From: Parietaria judaica
Taxonomy: Eukaryota; Streptophyta; Magnoliopsida; Rosales; Urticaceae
DNA: 64,000 nucleotides
Assembly (NCBI GenBank): GCA_954871525.1
Contig: OX940863.1
Span: 44,688,501 to 44,752,500, forward strand
Direction of reading: 5' to 3'
Part shown: positions 53,783 to 61,500 of the stretch, in pieces
Numbering within the stretch: the stretch's first letter is position 1
Layout of the letters: each line of letters opens with the position of its first letter
The notes under the pieces: generated by a model
Told to the model about the DNA's origin: nothing
The model's input: the letters and a program-made list of their open reading frames with translations, nothing else
Databases searched by the model: none
Made by a program: the position numbers and the translations under genes

Positions 53783-54169
53783 GAAATTTGAGTTGCTAGA
53801 CCTTCGTTAGGGTGGTATTGTTATAAATTGGTTTAGTTTTGGCATTAAATTTTTTTGGAGCTCTCTTTAAACCCAGTTTCAACAATTAATGCGTGCTCCA
53901 AAAAAAAACTGAGTCTTTTTTCCATTTTACGCGAAAGAACCCTAATTAAACGATATTTTAAACAAAAATTGAACTTCCAAATGCTAAATAATGTGTAATT
54001 GTATCACATTTACTTATTTTAATCCCTAAATAGCGAAGCACTATCTCGTAGTTTCTATATGAAGCCGTTAATGGGTTAAAATCTTTACCGAAAAGTGTTA
54101 AAAATTGGTTTTCTTGCGAGAGCAAATACGATCCGTTCTTGACGAAATTTGAGTTGCTAGACTTTCGTT

Positions 54170-55613
54170 AGGGTGGTATTGTTATAAATTGGTTTAGTTT
54201 TGGCATTAAATTTTTTTGGAGCTCTCTTTAAACCCAGTTTCAACAATTAATGCGTGCTCCAAAAAAAAACTGACTGTTTTTTCCATTCTACGTGAAAGAA
54301 CCCTAATTAAACGATATTTTAAACAAAAATTGAACTTCCAAATGCTAAATAATGTGTAATTGTATCACATTTACTTATTTTAATCCCTAAATAGCGAAGC
54401 ACTATCTCGTAGTTTCTATATGAAGCCGTTAATGGGTTAAAATCTTTACCGAAAAGTGTTAAAAATTGGTTTTCTTGCGAGAGCAAATACGATCCGTTCT
54501 TGACGAAATTTGAGTTGCTAGACTTTCGTTAGGGTGGTATTGTTATAAATTGGTTTAGTTTTGGCATTAAATTTTTTTGGAGCTCTCTTTAAACCCAGTT
54601 TCAACAATTAATGCGTGCTCCAAAAAAAAACTGAGTCTTTTTTCCATTTTACGCGAAAGAACCCTAATTAAACGATATTTTAAACAAAAATTGAACTTCC
54701 AAATGCTAAATAATGTGTAATTGTATCACATTTACTTATTTTAATCCCTAAATAGCGAAGCACTATCTCGTAGTTTCTATATGAAGCCGTTAATGGGTTA
54801 AAATCTTTACCGAAAAGTGTTAAAAATTGGTTTTCTTGCGAGAGCAAATTCGATCCGTTCTTGACGAAATTTGAGTTACTAGACTTTCGTTAGGGTGGTA
54901 TTGTTATAAATTGGTTTAGTTTTGGCATTCAATTTTTTTGTAGCTCTCTTTAAACCCAGTTTCAACAATTAATGCGTGCTCCAAAAAAAAACTGAGTCTT
55001 TTTTCCATTTTACGCGAAAGAACCCTAATTAAACGATATTTTAAACAAAAATTGAACTTCCAAATGCTAAATAATGTGTAATTGTATCACATTTACTTAT
55101 TTTAATCCCTAAATAGCGAAGCACTATCTCGTAGTTTCTATATGAAGCCGTTAATGGGTTAAAATCTTTACCGAAAAGTGTTAAAAATTGGTTTTCTTGC
55201 GAGAGCAAATACGATCCGTTCTTGACGAAATTTGAGTTGCTAGACTTTCGTTAGGGTGGTATTGTTATAAATTGGTTTAGTTTTGGAATTAAATTTTTTT
55301 GGAGCTCTCTTTAAACCCAGTTTCAACAATTAATGCGTGCTCCAAAAAAAAACTGAGTCTTTTTTCCATTTTACGCGAAAGAACCCTAATTAAACGATAT
55401 TTTAAACAAAAATTGAACTTCCAAATGCTAAATAATGTGTAATTGTATCACATTTACTTATTTTAATCCCTAAATAGCGAAGCACTATCTCGTAGTTTCT
55501 ATATGAAGCCGTTAATGGGTTAAAATCTTTACCGAAAAGTGTTAAAAATTGGTTTTCTTGCGAGAGCAAATTCGATCCGTTCTTGACGAAATTTGAGTTG
55601 CTAGACTTTCGTT
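54170..55613. repeat. Partial fourth unit of domain J (M151-M154)
   Basis: Starts are 54170, 54531, 54892 and 55253. M151 is CTGACTG plus CATTCTACGTG but lacks the usual C at site 39. M152 has T at site 320, M153 is a GTAGC copy and M154 has T at site 320, matching the first four places of units 2 and 3. After M154 the HOR stops. M152 has private GTTACTAG and M154 private TTGGAATT. Confidence 0.85.
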
Positions 55614-56015
55614 AGGGTGGTATTGTTATAAATTGGTTTAGTTTTGGCATTAAATTTTTTTGGAGCTCTCTTTAAACCCAGTTTCAACAATTAATGCGTG
55701 CTCCAAAAAAAAACTGAGTCTTTTTTCCATTTTACGCGAAAGAACCCTAATTAAACGATATTTTAAACAAAAATTGAACTTCCAAATGCTAAATAATGTG
55801 TAATTGTATCACATTTACTTATTTTAATCCCTAAATAGCGAAGCACTATCTCGTAGTTTCTATATGAAGCAGTTAATGGGTTAAAATCTTTACCGAAAAG
55901 TGTTAAAAATTGGTTTTCTTGCGAGAGCAAATACGATCCGTTCTTGACGAAATTTGAGTTGCTAGACTTTCGTTAGGGTGGTATTGTTATAAATTGGTTT
56001 AGTTTTGGCATTAAA

Positions 56016-56072
56016 TTTTTTTGGAGCTCTCTTTAAACCCAGTTTCAACAATTAATGCGTGCTCCAAAAAAA
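56016..56072. other. Inverted repeat with 33-base loop, present in nearly every monomer (example copy)
   Basis: The left arm TTTTTTTGGAGC (56016-56027) is the exact reverse complement of GCTCCAAAAAAA (56061-56072), giving a perfect 12-bp stem. The loop is 33 bases. The A-run continues past the right arm and is followed by CTGAGTC and a T6 run, which could pair with the A-run as an alternative fold. The arms recur at the same place in almost all monomers. Exceptions are copies with GTAGC in the left arm (for example M127-M129), which lose one stem pair, M94 with GGGCTCC, and M174 with GGAGATC. Cruciform or RNA hairpin formation is possible but not shown. Confidence 0.75.
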
Positions 56073-56155
56073 AACTGAGTCTTTTTTCCATTTTACGCGA
56101 AAGAACCCTAATTAAACGATATTTTAAACAAAAATTGAACTTCCAAATGCTAAAT

Positions 56156-56176
56156 AATGTGTAATTGTATCACATT
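56156..56176. other. Short dyad in the monomer centre (example copy)
   Basis: AATGTG at 56156-56161 and CACATT at 56171-56176 form a 6-bp inverted repeat around a 9-base A+T-rich spacer, near the middle of the monomer. It recurs in almost all copies. It is lost where CACATT becomes AACATT (M131, M132, M141, M142, M148, M149) or is scrambled (M76, M77). Six base pairs is short enough to be chance fixed by repeat amplification, though a protein binding site is possible. Confidence 0.4.
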
Positions 56177-58501
56177 TACTTATTTTAATCCCTAAATAGC
56201 GAAGCACTATCTCGTAGTTTCTATATGAAGCCGTTAATGGGTTAAAATCTTTACCGAAAAGTGTTAAAAATTGGTTTTCTTGCGAGAGCAAATACGATCC
56301 GTTCTTGACGAAATTTGAGTTGCTAGACTTTCGTTAGGGTGGTATTGTTATAAATTGGTTTAGTTTTGGCATTAAATTTTTTTGGAGCTCTCTTTAAACC
56401 CAGTTTCAACAATTAATGCGTGCTCCAAAAAAAAACTGAGTCTTTTTTCCATTTTACGCGAAAGAACCCTAATTAAAAGATATTTTAAACAAAAATTGAA
56501 CTTCCAAATGCTAAATAATGTGTAATTGTATCACATTTACTTATTTTAATCCCTAAATAGCGAAGCACTATCTCGTAGTTTCTATATGAAGCCGTTAATG
56601 GGTTAAAATCTTTACCGAAAAGTGTTAAAAATTGGTTTTCTTGCGAGAGCAAATTCGATCCGTTCTTGACGAAATTTGAGTTGCTAGACTTTCGTTAGGG
56701 TGGTATTGTTATAAATTGGTTTAGTTTTGGCATTCAATTTTTTTGGAGCTCTCTTTAAACCCAGTTTCAACAATTAATGCGTGCTCCAAAAAAAAACTGA
56801 GTCTTTTTTCCATTTTACGCGAAAGAACCCTAATTAAATGATATTTTAAACCAAAATTGAACTTCCAAATGCTAAATAATGTGTAATTGTATCACATTTA
56901 CTTATTTTAATCCCTAAATAGCGAAGCACTATCTCGTAGTTTCTATATGAAGCCGTTAATGGGTTAAAATCTTTACCGAAAAGTGTTAAAAATTGGTTTT
57001 CTTGCGAGAGCAAATACGATCCGTTCTTGACGAAATTTGAGTTGCTAGACTTTCGTTAGGGTGGTATTGTTATAAATTGGTTTAGTTTTGGCATTAAATT
57101 TTTTTGGAGCTCTCTTTAAACCCAGTTTCAACAATTAATGCGTGCTCCAAAAAAAAACTGAGTCTTTTTTCCATTTTACGCGAAAGAACCCTAATTAAAC
57201 GATATTTTAAACAAAAATTGAACTTCCAAATGCTAAATAATGTGTAATTGTATCACATTTACTTATTTTAATCCCTAAATAGCGAAGCACTATCTCATAG
57301 TTTCTATATGAAGCCGTTAATGGGTTAAAATCTTTACCGAAAAGTGTTAAAAATTGGTTTTCTTGCGAGAGCAAATACGATCCGTTCTTGACGAAATTTG
57401 AGTTGCTAGACTTTCGTTAGGGTGGTATTGTTATAAATTGGTTTAGTTTTGGCATTAAATTTTTTTGGAGCTCTCTTTAAACCCAGTTTCAACAATTAAT
57501 GCGTGCTCCAAAAAAAAACTGAGTCTTTTTTCCATTTTACGCGAAAGAACCCTAATTAAACGATATTTTAAACTAAAATTGAACTTCCAAATGCTAAATA
57601 ATGTGTAATTGTATCACATTTACTTATTTTAATCCCTAAATAGCGAAGCACTATCTCGTAGTTTCTATATGAAGCCGTTAATGGGTTAAAATCTTTACCG
57701 AAAAGTGTTAAAAATTGGTTTTCTTGCGAGAGCAAATACGATCCGTTCTTGACGAAATTTGAGTTGCTAGACTTTTGTTAGGGTGGTATTGTTATAAATT
57801 GGTTTAGTTTTGGCATTAAATTTTTTTGGAGCTCTCTTTAAACCCAGTTTCAACAATTAATGCGTGCTCCAAAAAAAAACTGAGTCTTTTTTCCATTTTA
57901 CGCGAAAGAACCCTAATTAAACGATATTTTAAACAAAAATTGAACTTCCAAATGCTAAATAATGTGTAATTGTATCACATTTACTTATTTTAATCCCTAA
58001 ATAGCGAAGCACTATCTCGTAGTTTCTATATGAAGCCGTTAATGGGTTAAAATCTTTACCAAAAAGTGTTAAAAATTGGTTTTCTTAAGAGAGCAAATAC
58101 GATCCGTTCTTGACGAAATTTGAGTTTCTAGACTTTCGTTAGGGTGGTATTGTTATAAATTGGTTTAGTTTTGGCATTAAATTTTTTTGGAGCTCTCTTT
58201 AAACCCAGTTTCAACAATTAATGCGTGCTCCAAAAAAAAACTGAGTCTTTTTTCCATTTTACGCGAAAGAACCCTAATTAAACGATATTTTAAACAAAAA
58301 TTGAACTTCCAAATGCTAAATAATGTGTAATTGTATCACATTTACTTATTTTAATCCCTAAATAGCGAAGCACTATCTCGTAGTTTCTATATGAAGCCGT
58401 TAATGGATTAAAATCTTTACCGAAAAGTGTTAAAAATTGGTTTTCTTGCGAGAGCAAATACGATCCGTTCTTGACGAAATTTGAGTTGCTAGACTTTCGT
58501 T

Positions 58502-61500
58502 AGGGTGGTATTGTTATAAATTGGTTTAGTTTTGGCATTAAATTTTTTTGGAGCTCTCTTTAAACCCAGTTTCAACAATTAATGCGTGCTCCAAAAAAAA
58601 CTGAGTCTTTTTTCCATTTTACGCGAAAGAACCCTAATTAAACGATATTTTAAACTAAAATTGAACTTCCAAATGCTAAATAATGTGTAATTGTATCACA
58701 TTTACTTATTTTAATCCCTAAATAGCGAAGCACTATCTCGTAGTTTCTATATGAAGCCGTTAATGGGTTAAAATCTTTACCGAAAAGTGTTAAAAATTGG
58801 TTTTCTTGCGAGAGCAAATACGATCCGTTCTTGACGAAATTTGAGTTGCTAGACATTCGTTAGGGTGGTATTGTTATAAATTGGTTTAGTTTTGGCATTA
58901 AATTTTTTTGGAGCTCTCTTTAAACCCAGTTTCAACAATTAATGCGTGCTCCAAAAAAAAACTGAGTCTTTTTTCCATTTTACGCGAAAGAACCCTAATT
59001 AAACGATATTTTAAACTAAAATTGAACTTCCAAATGCTAAATAATGTGTAATTGTATCACATTTACTTATTTTAATCCCTAAATAGCGAAGCACTATCTC
59101 GTAGTTTCTATATGAAGCCGTTAATGGGTTAAAATCTTTACCGAAAAGTGTTAAAAATTGGTTTTCTTGCGAGAGCAAATACGATCCGTTCTTGACGAAA
59201 TTTGAGTTGCTAGACATTCGTTAGGGTGGTATTGTTATAAATTGGTTTAGTTTTGGCATTAAATTTTTTTGGAGCTCTCTTTAAACCCAGTTTCAACAAT
59301 TAATGCGTGCTCCAAAAAAAAACTGAGTCTTTTTTCCATTTTACGCGAAAGAACCCTAATTAAACGATATTTTAAACAAAAATTGAACTTCCAAATGCTA
59401 AATAATGTGTAATTGTATCACATTTACTTATTTTAATCCCTAAATAGCGAAGCACTATCTCGTAGTTTCTATATGAAGCCGTTAATGGGTTAAAATCTTT
59501 ACCGAAAAGTGTTAAAAATTGGTTTTCTTGCGAGAGCAAATACGATCCGTTCTTGACGAAATTTGAGTTGCTAGACTTTCGTTAGGGTGGTATTGTTATA
59601 AATTGGTTTAGTTTTGGCATTAAATTTTTTTGGAGCTCTCTTTAAACCCAGTTTCAACAATTAATGCGTGCTCCAAAAAAAACTGAGTCTTTTTTCCATT
59701 TTACGCGAAAGAACCCTAATTAAACGATATTTTAAACAAAAATTGAACTTCCAAATGCTAAATAATGTGTAATTGTATCACATTTACATATTTTAATCCC
59801 TAAATAGCGAAGCACTATCTCGTAGTTTCTATATGAAGCCGTTAATGGATTAAAATCTTTACCGAAAAGTGTTAAAAATTGGTTTTCTTGCGAGAGCAAA
59901 TACGATCCGTTCTTGACGAAATTTGAGTTGCTAGACTTTCGTTAGGGTGGTATTGTTATAAATTGGTTTAGTTTTGGCATTCAATTTTTTTGGAGCTCTC
60001 TTTAAACCCAGTTTCAACAATTAATGCGTGCTCCAAAAAAAACTGAGTCTTTTTTCCATTTTACGCGAAAGAACCCTAATTAAACGATATTTTAAACTAA
60101 AATTGAACTTCCAAATGCTAAATAATGTGTAATTGTATCACATTTACTTATTTTAATCCCTAAATAGCGAAGCACTATCTCGTAGTTTCTATATGAAGCC
60201 GTTAATGGGTTAAAATCTTTACCGAAAAGTGTTAAAAATTGGTTTTCTTGCGAGAGCAAATACGATCCGTTCTTGACGAAATTTGAGTTGCTAGACATTC
60301 GTTAGGGTGGTATTGTTATAAATTGGTTTAGTTTTGGCATTAAATTTTTTTGGAGCTCTCTTTAAACCCAGTTTCAACAATTAATGCGTGCTCCAAAAAA
60401 AAACTGAGTCTTTTTTCCATTTTACGCGAAAGAACCCTAATTAAACGATATTTTAAACAAAAATTGAACTTCCAAATGCTAAATAATGTGTAATTGTATC
60501 ACATTTACATATTTTAATCCCTAAATAGCGAAGCACTATCTCGTAGTTTCTATATGAAGCCGTTAATGGATTAAAATCTTTACCGAAAAGTGTTAAAAAT
60601 TGGTTTTCTTGCGAGAGCAAATACGATCCGTTCTTGACGAAATTTGAGTTGCTAGACTTTCGTTAGGGTGGTATTGTTATAAATTGGTTTAGTTTTGGCA
60701 TTCAATTTTTTTGGAGCTCTCTTTAAACCCAGTTTCAACAATTAATGCGTGCTCCAAAAAAAAACTGACTGTTTTTTCCATTTTACGTGAAAGAACCCTA
60801 ATTAAACGATATTTTAAACAAAAATTGAACTTCCAAATGCTAAATAATGTGTAATTGTATCACATTTACTTATTTTAATCCCTAAATAGCGAAGCACTAT
60901 CTCGTAGTTTCTATATGAAGCCGTTAATGGATTAAAATCTTTACCGAAAAGTGTTAAAAATTGGTTTTCTTGCGAGAGCAAATACGATCCGTTCTTGACG
61001 AAATTTGAGTTGCTAGACTTTCGTTAGGGTGGTATTGTTATAAATTGGTTTAGTTTTGGCATTAAATTTTTTTGGAGCTCTCTTTAAACCCAGTTTCAAC
61101 AATTAATGCGTGCTCCAAAAAAAACTGAGTCTTTTTTCCATTTTACGCGAAAGAACCCTAATTAAACGATATTTTAAACTAAAATTGAACTTCCAAATGC
61201 TAAATAATGTGTAATTGTATCACATTTACTTATTTTAATCCCTAAATAGCGAAGCACTATCTCGTAGTTTCTATATGAAGCCGTTAATGGGTTAAAATCT
61301 TTACCGAAAAGTGTTAAAAATTGGTTTTCTTGCGAGAGCAAATACGATCCGTTCTTGACGAAATTTGAGTTGCTAGACATTCGTTAGGGTGGTATTGTTA
61401 TAAATTGGTTTAGTTTTGGCATTAAATTTTTTTGGAGCTCTCTTTAAACCCAGTTTCAACAATTAATGCGTGCTCCAAAAAAAAACTGAGTCTTTTTTCC

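Larger units (their letters stand above)
44787..54169. repeat. HOR domain J: units of 9, 10 and 7 monomers
   Basis: Units are M125-M133 (44787-48034, 3248 bp), M134-M143 (48035-51643, 3609 bp) and M144-M150 (51644-54169, 2526 bp). Each opens with CTGACTG plus CATTCTACGTG, followed by a site-320 T copy and GTAGC copies. Units 1 and 2 then have T at site 226; CTCTCGTTA with CTGACTG, TATAAC and CTAAACAGC; a divergent copy; and a plain copy. Unit 2 gains an extra site-320 T copy (M137). Unit 3 lacks the site-226 and CTCTCG members and joins straight to the divergent copy through the chimeric M148. Size polymorphism between tandem units is direct evidence of unequal exchange. Confidence 0.9.
55975..56335. 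repeat. Reference satellite monomer (M156)
   Basis: I use this copy as the standard because it carries the commonest base at every diagnostic site I compared. Landmarks in its 361-bp frame are: TATAAAT at 14-20; T7 at 42-48; GAGCTC at 50-55; GCTCC at 87-91; A9 at 92-100; CTGAGTC at 101-107; T6 at 108-113; a 6-bp dyad at 182-202; TTCTTGACG at 328-336; TTTCGTT at 355-361. Recurrent variant sites include 39, 41, 50, 68, 74, 77, 105, 107, 114, 123, 124, 143, 156, 163, 166, 197, 223, 226, 227, 267, 320, 322, 331, 343, 355 and 358. I found no clear half-length internal duplication, so the 361-bp unit does not look like a recent dimer of a 180-bp ancestor. That was judged by eye. Confidence 0.9.
55614..58501. 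repeat. Non-periodic monomers M155-M162
   Basis: Starts are 55614, 55975, 56336, 56697, 57058, 57419, 57780 and 58141. All are CTGAGTC copies. Most changes are private: AGCAGTTAATG in M155, AATTAAAAGATA in M156's neighbour M157, AAACCAAAATT in M158, CTCATAG in M159, ACCAAAAAG with CTTAAGAG and GAGTTTCTAG in M161. M160 has the AACTAAAATT later typical of the trimer domain, and M162 has A at site 267. I find no repeating order. Confidence 0.78.

Noticed and set aside
58650..58856. 68-codon minus-strand open frame, also at 59011-59217, 60092-60298, 61174-61380, 62256-62462 and 63698-63904
   Set aside because: The same frame as above. Here the start comes from the site-355 T-to-A change (AGACATTCG) that marks the trimer opener. 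An in-frame stop lies just upstream in every monomer. I see no evidence of a gene.
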